This document shows, in pieces, positions 32,479 to 45,300 of a stretch of DNA of 64,000 nt. Both the position numbers and the translations under genes were made by a program. Source of the stretch: Cytospora piceicola (taxonomy: Eukaryota; Ascomycota; Sordariomycetes; Diaporthales; Cytosporaceae); the NCBI GenBank assembly GCA_023375675.1, contig JALQBC010000058.1:62001-126000 (forward strand). The letters run 5' to 3'. Positions within the stretch are counted from its first letter, which is position 1. The number at the start of each line of letters is the position of its first letter. A model generated the notes under the pieces. It was not told where the DNA came from, did not search any database, and was given only the letters and a program-made list of their open reading frames with translations.

Positions 32479-34030
32479 ATGAAAACATCGGCCATCGTAC
32501 CTGAGCCGTCATTGCGGACAGGCCGGTCATCACGCGGAAAAGAGAGCTTGCCCAGAGTACGATGGTGTCTTCAGGACTAGCAGCCAGCCATGGCGGGGCT
32601 GACCAATTGTGAAGAGGAAGGTTATGGTCGGTCCAGAAGACATCTTGTTCGAGAGGATTCCGGATACTGCCTCTTGTCTTTCTCCACCCATCGCTGTCTA
32701 GTCCTCGCCCGCGATGTGTATTGGTGCAAACGGCTTTGCCTTACCGGAAAGAGATACCCAAAATTGAAATGATGGATACGACGGCGAACCTATGGACAGC
32801 GAGCTATTGCAGGGGAATCGTTCTGTGAAGTTAGTACCTTTCTTGATACCAGGTCATCGGACGAGTAATGGCGATTTTGTTCCGGCGATGATTACCAGGA
32901 AGCAACAGGTGAAGGGGCAGTTGTAGTAGGGTGTGATTCTGCGATGGGCCGGACATATAGTCTATGAGGGAGGCCAGTGACACCGAATGACATGGAAATA
33001 TCCTCATCCACATACGTCTCCTCGGTTCCAGATTGCCGGGTGGCCGGTGTGACGGTGATGTGATTGCGAGGTTGGTGATGTGTATGGACCGGCTTACACA
33101 ACAGTGTAGTAGCTTCATGCGAGGTGGTAAGGGACAGGGTATGTTTATGTTTAGAAACACCGACATGCAGGCTGCGCCTAGGGCGTCTAGGAGGCCATGG
33201 GCATGGGGGTGTTTCATCAGCGACTACAAGGTTTTGGGCCACGTGGATGCGGAAAGTTGTGGTGGCTGGCGTCTGCTATTTGTCAAGTTTGGCGCAGAAG
33301 CGCCCTGGAGGGACGGAAGAGGTGGGTGGGTGGGCATGTGCTGAGCCTGGCAAGCTCCCAGCGAGTGCACGGTTGGCTGGTAGAGATCGGCCCCCATCCA
33401 TCCCCTCTTTTCCGCTTGCGGAAGGAAGACGGAATATTCCATTCCTGCACTTCATCTCCCGTTCCTGCGGGCTGTCAGGGGCTCATCTGGGGAGGGAGGG
33501 GAGGAAGGCTGCGTGGGTCGATGTCGCTTGGTCGAGAACAGGTGAGGCGGGACGAAAGCCGGCCGGCCAACTCATAGCTCAACCAGGTGGTTATTCATCG
33601 TATCTACTTGAGAATATAAGTTTTGGTATGGTAGAAGAAGCAGAAGAGTTCCCAGGAGATGCAAGACGGTCACCCTGGCGGGGGAGGACGGACGGACCCC
33701 GTCAGCTCCAAAAACTGGGCCATGTTTGACGCCGTTCAGCCTTGTTTCCAATTTCCCAACATATTGGCTACCTATCTAGGGATCTAGTGTACGACTATCG
33801 CACAGACAGAGGCTTATAAGGCTGGAAAGCTGCTAGTCAGCCGCTGATGTTGTCCCCGAGATTTAGTTCGCTCTTTGGTTATCTGATTCCTGGAATACAT
33901 TCTTCATATTTCCCCTTGCCAGTCGGCATAAACACGACTGACTTGATCGACATTAATCCAGGTGACTACGATCATCTTCAGTGAACAATTCAGCCCCGGT
34001 AATCGTAGACCTTTGGGTATCTCGGCCGAC

Positions 34031-34043
34031 GGGGGGGGGGGGG
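34031..34043 (+). repeat. G13 homopolymer
   Basis: Thirteen consecutive G bases in intergenic DNA. The tract is prone to length variation and to sequencing error. Confidence 0.85.
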
Positions 34044-34337
34044 AGATCCTGATAAGTGTGGAAAGCGTAGTAGTAGTCATGAGCATGGGGACAACTCCTA
34101 TGTTCAGCAGGCAGGCCATTCGCTACATGGACGACCGGCTCCATTTCGGATGGTAGGATCACAAGCTTCATTTCGATGTTGATGTGACAACGATGCAAGC
34201 TCCGAGATAAGACGGAGGGATAGGATCCGGGCACGAGATAACTCACGACTACAAGCAATGGTCATAGATACTTGAGTAATTAAATAAAGACTGTACCATG
34301 TGCTGTACCTGCGCAGTTTTGGACATTTCCCCGGGTA

Positions 34338-34347
34338 TACCTAGGTA
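34338..34347. repeat. Palindrome tacctaggta
   Basis: A perfect ten-base palindrome identical to the core of the copies at 21917-21926 and 51505-51514. Confidence 0.8.
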
Positions 34348-35727
34348 GTTCATGTGTCTGGCTCGTCCGTGTAACTGTCCGCACCTATACAAACATACCT
34401 GGCTGCATGATTCGAAATGGTGATATCACTCCAGACTAAGATGATCCTCTGCATGTCATGTCATGTGGCTGGTGAGACAGGCCAGTAAGAACTTATAATC
34501 CCGATGTTACCTTGTAAGAAAAGAGGAGGAGGAAGAAGAGGATGTGAGTTGGAGAGTTTGGAGTTTCTAAAAATAAATCTATTTTTAGAACTTGTTAGCC
34601 GCCGGGCGCTTAAGTTGCTCCCTACATACATACATACAGTACATACATACAACTACTCAGGCTACCCAGTACATACAACTAGTGCAGTGAGTGACCCACT
34701 GACATGCAGGTGCAGTTGACGCAAGGCACACAAGATTGAACATGGGAAAAAAAACGGGGTGGATGGAAGAGGTGTGTGGGGGTCTGATAGGTCCAGGGGC
34801 CGCGATTTCTCATAGTGTACCCAGTATGATACCCAGTATGGAGGATTTCATTCTTGTCGTGCCGAGAGGATGCACATGTTCATCGGTACTCCACCTCGGA
34901 TGTGGATGATTGTCCCTCCAACAACGAGACGATTTGCGAACGGCTTATTCGCTGCTCAGGACCTGGCCCATCTATCTATCTATCACACCGTGGCAGCGTG
35001 GGTGGTTGGGTGTGTGAAAACCTGCGTCGTCGCATCGCGGCTTTGACTTTGGGTGTGTGGCCCGCAACCCCTGTACAAAGTCTGAGTGTGTCGGAAGATG
35101 CCGGTGAGCTGGATGGTCGGTCATGTACACATTATGGATCAGTAGAATACCGGTGGAGACTCGAGTCGAGATTGTCAATGAAGAAAGAGGGATCAATCGA
35201 TACACCGTCCAATGTGCGCTCTGCCTGTCACAAGGATCCAAACTCTCTCCATCCTGCTAAGCGCTAAATGCTGAGACACACAAACATGAGTATGAAGAGC
35301 CTCAAAACCGGGCAGTGCAACCTTATTCGATTCGGCCCGGAGGCTGAGGCTCAATGCACACAATGCACACGAGGGAACACAGGCGAAGAGAGACACAGAC
35401 AAGCTACTCCAGGTTCTCTTCCCCATCTAGGTCCGGATATCGAGATAAGATCCTCGGCAGCGTGCACAGCCCCAAACCCGGCTCACTGTGCGTTGCTCGG
35501 CCACGTGCGAGGACAGCATGCCGTACATAACTAACAAGCTTCAGGCACCGCGAATCACGAACCACGGCGCCACAGACTATTCCTGCCATCGTAGAGACAG
35601 GCCCTAGATAGATTCCCGAATAGTCGTCGTTATTGAGCCGCCGGTAGGACAGAAGGGTGTCAGCAAAGGTGCTTAGGCAGGCCGAATATAGATATGGGCT
35701 AAGAGGTTGATGATATGGCGCTGTATG

Positions 35728-35778
35728 TACTTATATAGGTACTTAAGTAGGTACCTAGGTGCCTAGGTTCCTAGGTAG
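35728..35778. repeat. Cluster of palindromic cctagg/acttaagt units
   Basis: Within 51 bases there is one acttaagt palindrome and three cctagg hexamers, in the order acttaagtaggtacctaggt, then gcctaggt, then tcctaggtag. It is the densest copy of the dispersed family in this window. Confidence 0.8.
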
Positions 35779-36608
35779 TCCTCAACGCTTGGCGATACCC
35801 GGGTACGTGTTCACTGTATATGCTGCCGAGGCCTGGGAGGTGCTTGGACGATCAATTGGATCGCTGAAGAACTGTTGACGAGCCTGTGGATCTTGGAAGA
35901 GGTATGAGTGAGCACTGCTGATCGGTACCGTTGCATAAGGCTGGCAGGTCGCCGACTGCTGACCACCGTCTGACGCTGACTTCATGGCTGACGGTAACGG
36001 TGAGAAACGCTGGCCGGATATAGGTCCTGAGGTCGCGTTCAAGCCACTCGGTGCAGGCAGGACCGGTTCAAAAACACATGTGTGGTGGGCGGCGAATTGC
36101 GCCGTTGATGTATTGACCTCGGCATCGTCATCGCGATCAACATCAACATCAACATCAACAACATCAAAGAAGCCTCCTCGTTGGGTTAGGCTTTGGGGGT
36201 CTTGGGGGTCGGTCCCTTGGGGCTGCTTGGTCCGCCCGGACTGGACACGGGTCAGTCACAGCTGGTGCACACGGTTCGGTCCTGGTGCCCCTTTGAGGGT
36301 CGATCCACTTCACGAACCAACCTTTGCGCAATCTCTCGGATGGTTCTGTTGGTGCTGCTAAGCAACACGGCTGGCAGCGACCAGAGATTTCTATAAAATG
36401 TATTTCCCTACAATGTAACATGTTAGGGCTGTACCTTATACCAGTAGCACTTGAGCACCTTGCAGTGCAAGTGCCGGTTCTACATAGCTAGGTGGTGTCA
36501 GTGATCTGTCATGTACACTAAAACATTGACTCCCGATTTTCCGGGTGAGATCATCATTGTCCGGACAAGGAATGGGCGGGATCCACGGGTACACCAGATT
36601 CCCCTTGT

Positions 36609-36648
36609 TCCTCGAACCCTCGGACCCTCGAATCCTTGAACCCTCGAA
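36609..36648 (+). repeat. Five tandem 8-bp units (consensus ccctcgaa)
   Basis: Five consecutive 8-base units read tcctcgaa, ccctcgga, ccctcgaa, tccttgaa and ccctcgaa. This is a short degenerate minisatellite in intergenic DNA. Confidence 0.85.
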
Positions 36649-36783
36649 GCACACGAGGAAAGGACCATTGATGAACCTGATGAACATCTCAAAACGTTGA
36701 AAAGGGTTTTAGCGTGCTTCAATGTGTCAAGGGCGTCCCTTGGAGGGGTGGCCCACAGGTGGGGCTGCAAGGTTCCAACTGCT

Positions 36784-36851
36784 GCTGTGGTGTTGTGGTG
36801 TTGTAGTGTTGTGGTATTGTGCTACGGGTGGTATTGTGGTGCTGTGGTGTG
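36784..36851 (+). repeat. GTTGTGGT-type low-complexity tract
   Basis: A purely G/T-rich stretch of repeated tgttgtggt units with small interruptions. It is probably expanded simple sequence. Confidence 0.7.
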
Positions 36852-37388
36852 ATCCCATAACTTTTCCCCACCGTTTCCCACCGTTCCCACCTCTCTGGCA
36901 GTGTCTGGCTGGCACACACAGCACTGACCGTGCAGGGGGGGGAAAGGGAAAAAGAAAGCTTGCCAAGGGTGTGCCTTTTCCAATCTTGTTCTTCCCGAGA
37001 GAGCCTTGTTCCCATGCTCTTCCTCTTCCCCCTTCCACCCCCCCTCTCCCCCCCCAAAAAAACCCCAAAGCAAACTAAAACCTGCCCGCCTGCATCATTC
37101 ATTCCAAAAACCACATGCACGCACGATCTCGCTCTCCTGCTTGTCTATAATTAGCATCATCAACCTTCAGCCCCATCTCAAACCTGCAACCACACCCACG
37201 GCACCCATCCCATCCCATCCCATCCTAATCGGTAACCACGCACGCGCATCCGACATACAAAAAGTAACTACTGTGCCGTACAGTCCTTCCCCTCGGTCCG
37301 TCATCGTTGCGGCTGCATCCGGTCGAAACACTCAAAAAGGCCCCTCTGCGCCGCCTGTCATTGTCCGTGTGTTTCGAGCCCACCTGCA

Positions 37389-37389
<1 letters not shown>

Positions 37390-37425
<36 letters not shown>
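37390..37425 (+). repeat. CTGT/CTAT tetranucleotide repeat in the MADS gene leader
   Basis: Six CTGT units are followed by three CTAT units, about 400 bp upstream of the MADS-box start codon and within its pyrimidine-rich presumed leader. Confidence 0.8.
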
Positions 37426-37817
37426 TCACGTCTTGCGATCCCTCGCAACAGTACCCAACTTGGAATCCTTGACTGCCCCTCTTCCCTCGACCTTCCCCCC
37501 CCGGAAGCAAGGTCTAGCAGCCACAGGCCCGTCTGCGAGAAAACAAGCCGAGACACATAGCTCTCTCTCCTTCTACGACCTCGCGAGGCTATCTTTGTCT
37601 TCCAGTCCGACGCCTGGTTCCCACCCTCCCGCCGCCAATTGCTTTTTCAACGCAGCCAACCGCTATATACATACCTCTGGTCTAGTTCAACCCGACCAAG
37701 CCGGCTTATACGGCCAGCGCCGCAAGGCCATAGCCTCCCTGGAATAGAATCGACTCGTTCGCGACACCAACTCCCCGTACACCAATTCCTCAGACTCGCT
37801 GTCGCGGAGCCCTCAAA

Positions 37818-39833
37818 ATGGGTCGCAGAAAGATTGAGATCAAAGCCATCAAGGATGACAGGAACCGATCTGTGTAAGTCTTGTCACCCTTGTCGTGAAG
37901 AGTTCCCCCTCCCAGTTGTAGAACGCCTGCTGACATGATGGCTTGTTCCCAATAGCACCTTTCTGAAGCGCAAGGGTGGTCTGTTCAAGAAGGCACATGA
38001 GCTTTCCGTCCTGTGCTCTGTCGATGTGGCCGTCTTCATATTTGGCCAGAACAAGAAACTGTACGAATACTCGTCGGGCGATATGCGAGAACTCATCACG
38101 AGATACACATATGTACGTGACAATGCCTCCCCCTGGCGTGCCTAGGATGATACTGATTATTGGATTAGCACGGCGGACCAAACGAGCACAAAGGGCCTTC
38201 AGATTTTAACGGTGGCGCCGATGACGATGATGAGGACGAGGAGAACGGCACCCCTCCCCATGGAGAGCCCATGGAACATCCCATGATGCCCCAGCACTTC
38301 AACGGCCAGCCTCCGTTCCCCCAGATGAGGCATACCCCCTCAGCATCGCCGCCGATACCGAACGGTGTCGTCTTTGCCCAGCATGCAGCACAAGGTATTC
38401 AGAGGGTCCACACCCCGCAGCCAGGAATGGGCTCGCGGCCAGCCTCACGAAACGACCTGCGGAGGATGGGGCCTCACATGGTCCCTCAGTCAGTTGGCCC
38501 CCACGGGCCCCCTCAAGGACCTCCAGTCAATGGCTATGCATACATCCCTCAGCCAGCCATCTACAACCCTCAGAACCAGCCCAATATGCCCTCAAACATG
38601 GCACAGCCGGGCCCTCAGTATCCGTACCCTCCCCCGCCACCTCACGCCCACCAGCAAATGCAGTCATATATGGAGAACCAGAGACAATCTTCAAGTACTC
38701 CGAGTTTCCCACCACAACAGCCTCAGCCATCTCCGCACCCGCCACCTCCACTAGCTAGGCATTCGATCTCGCCTCCGCAGCTGCACCACGGTCTTCCTTC
38801 TCAGTCTATGCCACAACCGTCACCCCAGCCGCAACCTTCGCAGATGCGGAGTCCGCCACAACCGCCACCTCACCCACGAGCTCCAAGCCACGAAGCCCCA
38901 CCAGCACCCGTGGAACCGAAGACCGAACCCCCAGAGAGACCCGCACAACAAGCACCCCTCCTGGACACGGCCTCAGCTATCAAGAAGATGCCTCAGCGCA
39001 AACAACATAGCATTTTCACACCCATAGACGAAAATCGTTCTGTCCTGTCCCAGCACCTGGCTGCTTTTGCAGAGCCCAACACCAAGAACGAGGCAAACGG
39101 CAACCGGTCACATTCCCTAGACGTGCCGGGTGTTACGCGCAGCAATGTTCCTTCTCCGCAGCCGCCAAAGAGGGCTGAGACGGGTCATGCGCCGTCGAAG
39201 CGCCAGGTTTCGGTCTCGTCGATACCTGAGGGTGGCTTCACCCCTCCTTCGCGGACCAACAGCCTGCGTGTCGGTGGCTCCTCTCGCCCTCGTCTCAAGG
39301 TACAGATTCCCGACGAGCCATCCGACGCCGGCAGCAACACTGCGGAGTCTACTTCTGCTGGCCCGGGACACTCGACCGATGCCACTTCTCAAACAACACG
39401 ACCTGGAGATTCACACTCATCTGGGATAGTACTTCCACCACCCTCTCCGTCTGCGACCACTACATTACTATCTGCTGGAGCGACAGGACCGCCAAACCCT
39501 TTCGCACGGCCCCCACCGGCCAACAACAACAACCAGAGCCACATGAACATTGATACCCCCGCCTCTGCGCTTCCTTCTCGGTACATGAACAATGAGTTTC
39601 TTCCTAGTCCTAGCCAGTTCTTCCCGGACTTGTATTCTCGCAATCATGAGAACAATACCCTCCCCAGCCCATTGAACTTCGCAACACCGGTGGTAGGGTC
39701 GGGCCCCAGCTTTCTCAGAGAAGAAGTTCCTGCCACCGTCAAGAGGAAGAGTCCCGAGATCAGTGGCAACGGTACCTCGTCCGACCCAATTGAGCCCAAC
39801 AACGAGCCCAAAAGACTCAAGGTTGGAAATTGA
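37818..39833 (+). CDS. RLM1: MADS-box transcription factor, Rlm1/MEF2 type
   Basis: Three exons, 37818-37873, 37956-38112 and 38169-39833, with introns 37874-37955 and 38113-38168, give 625 aa. Residues 1-60 are a textbook MADS domain of the MEF2/Rlm1 class: [20 protein letters not shown], then [20 protein letters not shown] and [17 protein letters not shown]. An acidic patch ([10 protein letters not shown]) follows near residue 90. The rest is long, Pro/Gln/Ser-rich and disordered, typical of the family's activation region. Short sequences such as [24 protein letters not shown] may be conserved docking or regulatory motifs. In fungi Rlm1 is the end target of the cell-wall-integrity MAP kinase (Slt2/Mpk1) and controls wall-stress genes; that role is inferred here from the domain. 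The gene has an unusually long pyrimidine-rich leader. Confidence 0.93.
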
Positions 39834-40932
39834 GTCGACTCTTGAATGATTCTGGCCTCCCATTCTTGAGGTTTATAATATCATCAGCAAGCTTTACAAG
39901 GATCTTCCAACCTGTCAGAAGAAAACAGAAAGCTTCACGGCATTATCCTGTATCAACATTTATCAGCTCAGGGGTATGTTTCTGTCACCAGGAGATGTAT
40001 GCACTTTAATGGAACCACAATATTTTGCTTTCATGGGGACGGCCTGGTTTTCTCTGGGGTATGATACCGGGGTCAAAAGGTTGGGTTGGCTTTGTCTGAT
40101 CTTTGAGACACCTGGGAAGGGAAGTGCACTATTCAGCGACATGGCGTCCTGGCATGTTTTGATTCATTTTTGGGTGTGGTGTATTGCGCTGTATTACTGG
40201 ATGAGGTCTATGGCCTGTTGCTGGTCTCGGTGGCAAGTCAGAGCTGTTCACTATGAGAGGCGTTGCCCGGACTTGGAGGAATTAAGGTTAGAACCAGTCA
40301 TGTATCAGGAAGTTAGATAATCCAATGAGAAAACTCCCGATATACCAAACAGCTGCTCGTATTTGACCAACCTCGTGTATGGCTTTCAGTGATTCCTATG
40401 TTCACGATCTCTCACAGACCTAGGTTCTCCCGATTCCATGCGTGATGCTATACTCGAATGGATTGAGTGCAGACATGTTTATGACGGCAATTCTTAAGCG
40501 ATACTGGTGACAGCAGTGATGCCTAGGCGCCCACGTTGGAGGATATGACAAGATAAGATGAAGTATGGGTGACCCACAGGTTCAAAGTAAAATGTATAGT
40601 CACTCTTTGCTCTCTCACACTGCTCTGTGTCTCAATCTACACACTTGCTCTTTTACAGCTGCGACAGTGAAGGTTTGGTTGCTCACAGGCTGTCGATTTA
40701 CCCGCAGATACTCAGCCCATTCTTGTTGTTCTTGGATCAAACCGAATCTTGGCTTTTCCTACTCACACGAAGTCCTTAGTCACCTACCTACAGGAATATA
40801 TCTCGAACGAGGTGCCCCGGTTCCTTCTCCCTCCCTCCTCAACACAAGTTGTGGCTCAACCAAGATCGTCATACTATTCCGAAGAAGCCCATACACCACA
40901 AATCATCATAACCCCGTCGACCATCTGAGACA
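39834..40932. other. Intergenic region after the MADS-box gene
   Basis: This holds the 3' flank of the MADS-box gene and the promoter of the gene at 40933. Open frames at 39976-40320 and 40565-41080 have no recognisable content and are taken as chance. Confidence 0.55.
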
Positions 40933-41621
40933 ATGGCCAACGTCTTACCCGGTGGCAATGCGGATACGGCCAGGCTTGAAGCCATGGAGGCAGATAACAA
41001 GCAAGATCCCAACATGTCTATGCACCCACTATCCCCCACACCATCTCCCAACGAGGAACATCGCCACATGGTTGCCCTAAGCTTCATCCACCAAATCGGC
41101 CAGTGCCGCCTGGCTCTGAAGTACTCCATGGTCGGCTGGACCGGCACACTAGACCAGGTAAGCCACCCGCCCAACCAGCATCACCCACCCCACCCACACC
41201 ACGCACACTCACACACAGAAACCCACCACCACAGGACAAGATCCACACCGCGCTCGCCAACGCCCACTCCATAACCCAGCTCAACGGCCACATGGACGCC
41301 CTCGAGGGGCGCCTGGGGCCGTTCCTCCCCCGCGGCCCGGCAGGCCGCCAGGCGGCGCTGGGCGCCGACGGCGCGCGGCGCGTGGGCGACGTCCGCGCGA
41401 GGCTCCTCGAGGCCCGGCCCGGCGTCAGGAGCACCCGGTTCATCGCCCCCGTGCTGGCCGGGATCGAGCGGGACGCCCGCGCGGCGGGGCTCCTGCCGCC
41501 CGAGGACCGGCGCGGGTGGGCCTGGAGCTGGGCCCGCGGCGGCTGGTTCCGCTGGGAGGACGGGGAGGGGAAGTGGGTGTCGGCGGGGGAGGGCGGGCTC
41601 AAGGTGGACTGTCTGATGTGA
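40933..41621 (+). CDS. Uncharacterised 203-aa protein
   Basis: Two exons, 40933-41157 and 41235-41621, with a 77-bp intron (donor GTAAGC, acceptor CACAG) and phase 0, give 203 aa. Exon 1 encodes a disordered start followed by a helical stretch (EEHRHMVALSFIHQIGQCRLALKYS). Exon 2 begins DKIHTALANAHSITQLNGHMDALEGRLGPF and then becomes very rich in Ala, Arg and Gly with several Trp (RRGWAWSWARGGWFRWEDGEGKW). The second exon is extremely GC-rich compared with exon 1 and the flanks. There is no signal peptide or membrane segment. I do not recognise a family. The intron itself is CA-rich, as if it contained a small simple repeat. Confidence 0.65.
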
Positions 41622-42398
41622 GGACGGGGAGTGCGTGCCGTGTAGCTGGGTAAGGTAGCTCGTTTGACCTTGGAAGGGGTCGAGGTCATGGGGAGGGATT
41701 GTTACATGCCACTATGGCTCTTCCTTGCGGTGGTTTGTGGGCCTAGAATATCGAAGAGGAGCACCTGTGCTATATCAAGGTCAGGCAACGGTAAAGCTCA
41801 GGGTTGTCCAGATACATACCAATACTTCAACACAGAAGGGGCACCTTCTAATTGCGATCGCTTCTTGCTAGTAGCCCTCTGGGTATGCTTCCCAGACCAT
41901 CCGGTGCCTCACACTGACCACGGTGACATGAGGAGGCTCTAGACACTCGTTTGGAAGCAGTATTCAAAATAACTTCTTAAATATAGGATATTGACATATG
42001 AGATAGTAACGGCCCTTCTTGTTGCTCTAGAAATGTATTTCCCTTACTCAGAGCTCCAGATGCCCTCATCTTCCGGCCTTGATACCGGTTAACAACCCAA
42101 ATCCCCGAAAACCTAATACCTTTTGCCCACTTGTGCTTGGAACAAATAATTACTGCATGAAAGCAAGATTACAAGAAAAAGCCCTTCCGGGGTATCAAAA
42201 GGCGCCACCGTCCAATATTCAAAAAACAAACAAATCCAGTCTGCTATGCTTCGATGGGTGAAACAGAAAGAAAGGTACGTAACAACAATCCAACTCCATA
42301 GGCTATGCCAGTTCCAGAACAGAAGCAAACAAAAAACAAGAGAAGTATAAATAAAATAAATAAAAGTTCGAATAGGGGTTTTCCAATGTGACCGCCTC
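41622..42398. other. Convergent intergenic spacer
   Basis: This lies between the 203-aa protein gene (plus) and the large membrane-anchored protein gene (minus). It is AT-rich near 41960-42360, and no credible gene was seen. Confidence 0.55.
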
Positions 42399-45300
42399 TC
42401 ACAGCCACAGCAGCCACTTCGCACTCCTGACGAAGCCCTTGCCGATGCCCAGGAACACCCTCGCGATCATGACCACGAACCACACGTACCACATGAACCC
42501 GACCAGCAGCCACTCGAGGACCAGCCACCCGGCACGCCTGATCCAGCGGAACCTCCTACGGCGCCGCCGCGACAGCTTGTCGATGACGTCGACCACGGAC
42601 TTGACCTTGCGCCGCTGCCCGTCGATGAGGTCGCCGCTGAACTCGTCCGCCTCCTCGCCGGCGGCTCGCGTCATGGCCGACAGGTCAAGCTGGACGCGGG
42701 TGCGCAGCCGCTCGACCTGTGTGTCGACGTCCGCGCGGGTCTTGATCCTGTAGAGGTCGGCAGCGGACTCCCACCGTTGGCGGGACGACTGGGTGGACGT
42801 GCCGAGCACGCGGGCTGTGACGAGGAAGAGGTCCGCCTGTGAGATGGGTTGGCAGAGGAGCTCGCGGCGTTGTTCTTCTGGAGCAAGCTGTGTGACTTCG
42901 GGCCAGGATATCGAGTTTCCGAGGGCTGCGAGGACTTCATTCTTGTCGTTGGGGACGGTTGGGCCTATCGTTTGGGCCTGGCGGGCTCGTCGGGATATCT
43001 CCATGGCCATAACGCCAGAGGATAGCATCAAGGCGCGCAGCCTCGCTATCTCGCGCTTGGATAGTGATGCACGTTCAGGGGCCAAGCTCTGCCCTGATGT
43101 AGAAAAGTGACGGCCCTCTATGGTCCAGTCTGGTGACAGCCGAGTATCTGGCGGGCCGACGGGGATGTCGATACTCGGCTGCCTATGGGCAATTCTCTGC
43201 CGCTCATCGTCGCTTTCCACGTATGAATCGACATCCGATGCGTCTGTGATGTGGCCCTTTTGTATGTTCGTCGACGAGTCTGCCGCCGAAATGTTTATCC
43301 TGGGAGGTTTCAGGAGGTCAAAGCGAGCCGACCGGCGACTAGTGGTGGTAGAAAGCGGGACTTCCAAATGGTCATGGCGGTTGGTGTCGTCCTTGCTATC
43401 CAACGTTGAGACGAAAGGCGGCATAACATCCAGAAAGTGTTTCGACTCGTGTTTAGCATGGTCTAGTCGCCCCCCAACAGAGGGCGTTGAGGCCAATGAT
43501 CTGGTCTCCTTGCGTCTGCCACGATTTTCCGTGTCGGAGTCATCTGAGGATGAACTGGATGGATCAGAGTCCTCGGCCTCGGATTCTTTCTTCCATAGCA
43601 GCTCGCTGACTTTAGATACACTGGACTTCAGGACACTGTCAAGGCGTGGTCCCCTGAAAAGGCCACGCAGACCGGAGCTGGAGTCACCCAAACGCACGCT
43701 GTTCGACTTGCGATGGGACTTATGGCTGTCGCCTGTAAGCCGCAATGTGAGTTTAGTTTCCGGACCAATAGAAGAAGGCCTCGACCGGGACCGTTCTTGG
43801 TCTTGCGCGAGTGCAGAAGTGCTGGACATCCTCTTCGCCGCCTTGACTGTACCTCCCGCACCATCCTCCTTTTCGCTTGACACTGCTTCACGCTGACGCT
43901 CCAAAGCCCGTTCCCGACTGCGGTCTCGGAATATCTGCTTGACTTTGGAGAATGGGTTCCTTGACGGCGACCCAGGCCTACTAGGCGACGGCGATCCATC
44001 CGCACCACTGCCAGCAAAATAGTGATCATTGAGAGAAGCCCGAAGGCCAGGTGAGTTTGGCGGGGATACAGATTCAAGGGACATTCTTGTCCTGAAAGGA
44101 GGAACTTCCAAGCTCTCTCGGCTCGGGCGTGCTTTTGCTGGACGTTGTGGTGAGCCCGTTCTGATCCGACTGATCTGATTCTTGGCTTCGACATCGCTGA
44201 GGTCAACGCGAGACTCTCTCCGGCTGTGTTGGCGACTGCCTTCGGTTGACTCAGACATTCCGCGATGACCTGGTGTGATGATAGAGTTGGATGGACGACT
44301 TTTCAGTTGCATCAATTCCGGATCTTGGGACTTTGTGTCATCTTCTCTGGCTTCTCTGACTTCTCTGGCGATCATCTCCGCCATTTGCTTCTCGAGTATG
44401 TCCTGATCAGTGCCACCGAATGTCCCTCTCCTACCCCATTTCTGCTGGCTGCTCGAGGAGTCGGAAGATGAACTGGACGAGGATGAATCTCTGCGACGGA
44501 GCAGACCGTGGCCATGGCCTTGTATCGAGCCTGTGCGGCGATGGAAGCCTCTAAGCTCCTGCAACTTTTGCCGAGCTCTCTCGCGAGTGCTCGCAGAGAC
44601 ATGGTCATTCTCTGGTTTTGCTACTCTGCCAGGGGCATCTTCAGACCCTGAGGCCTGGTGCTGCCCAGCAGCCGTGGATGCCATTCCGGGCGAAGCATCG
44701 TTTGTAGCTCGTGACAGCGGTCGATACAGCTCTGAATCTTGTGGAAAAACGCGGCGCCAGTTAGGATCCTCGACCAGCATTTTATGATCGTCCTGCTCAA
44801 GCCAATAGATATCCGCCAGCAAATCCGCGGGATCAAGAATCCAGTCATTCCTCGGTCGTTTTGGTTTGGTAATAGATATCGAGGGCCGTGGTACATGGCC
44901 TGGTGAGGATGGGTCAATCGAGTAGACATCTACGCCAGTAAATGGGGGGAGTACAGGACCCCCTGGTGTCCGCATCTGACGAGTTGCCACCCATTTCGCG
45001 ACTTCATCAACCCAGTCGGTCACTCTGTTTACGTCACTGAAGCCTTGGCTTTCGCCATCGATGGTCATCCTCTCTCTAGCCCTGACCTTCCGGTTCCTGA
45101 TATACTGTAGAGGGTCGTATGGGCGGCCTATCTGGCCAGTCGTGTCAATACTAGTGAGGTTCATCGGCATGGAGCCTGCAGAGGGCACTTGATCGATCGC
45201 AGTCGAGGCCTTGGACAGATTGTCTGGTTGTAATGGTGGTAGTAACTCCAGGACCCGACGGTACTGGGTGAGCAGTTCCATATGGTCCTTTGCCTTTTGT

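Larger units (their letters stand above)
32479..37817. other. 5.3-kb gene-poor region with several tandem repeats
   Basis: No ORF here shows a recognisable domain or a believable splice pattern; the largest (about 200 codons at 33124-33729) looks like chance. Visible structure: a G13 run at 34031-34043, a CATA microsatellite near 34622-34650, palindromic repeats at 34338-34347 and 35728-35778, an ATCAAC repeat near 36137-36163, five 8-bp tandem units at 36609-36648, a GTTGTGGT-type tract at 36784-36851, a CATCC repeat near 37205-37225, and CTGT/CTAT units at 37390-37425. The right end is the pyrimidine-rich leader of the MADS-box gene. Confidence 0.6.

Noticed and set aside
33124..33729. 201-codon plus-strand open frame in the gene-poor region
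   Set aside because: No ATG context, domain or codon-like pattern; other frames nearby are open to a similar degree, so chance is likely.
35782..35985. Minus-strand open frame of 67 codons from an ATG (residues include SYLFQDPQARQQFF)
   Set aside because: Composition looks somewhat protein-like, but I found no upstream exon, no splice signals that extend it, and no recognisable family. It was kept out of the gene list.
43120..43896. 258-codon plus-strand open frame
   Set aside because: It lies antisense within the 1269-aa gene and is explained by that gene's codon use; it has no domain of its own.
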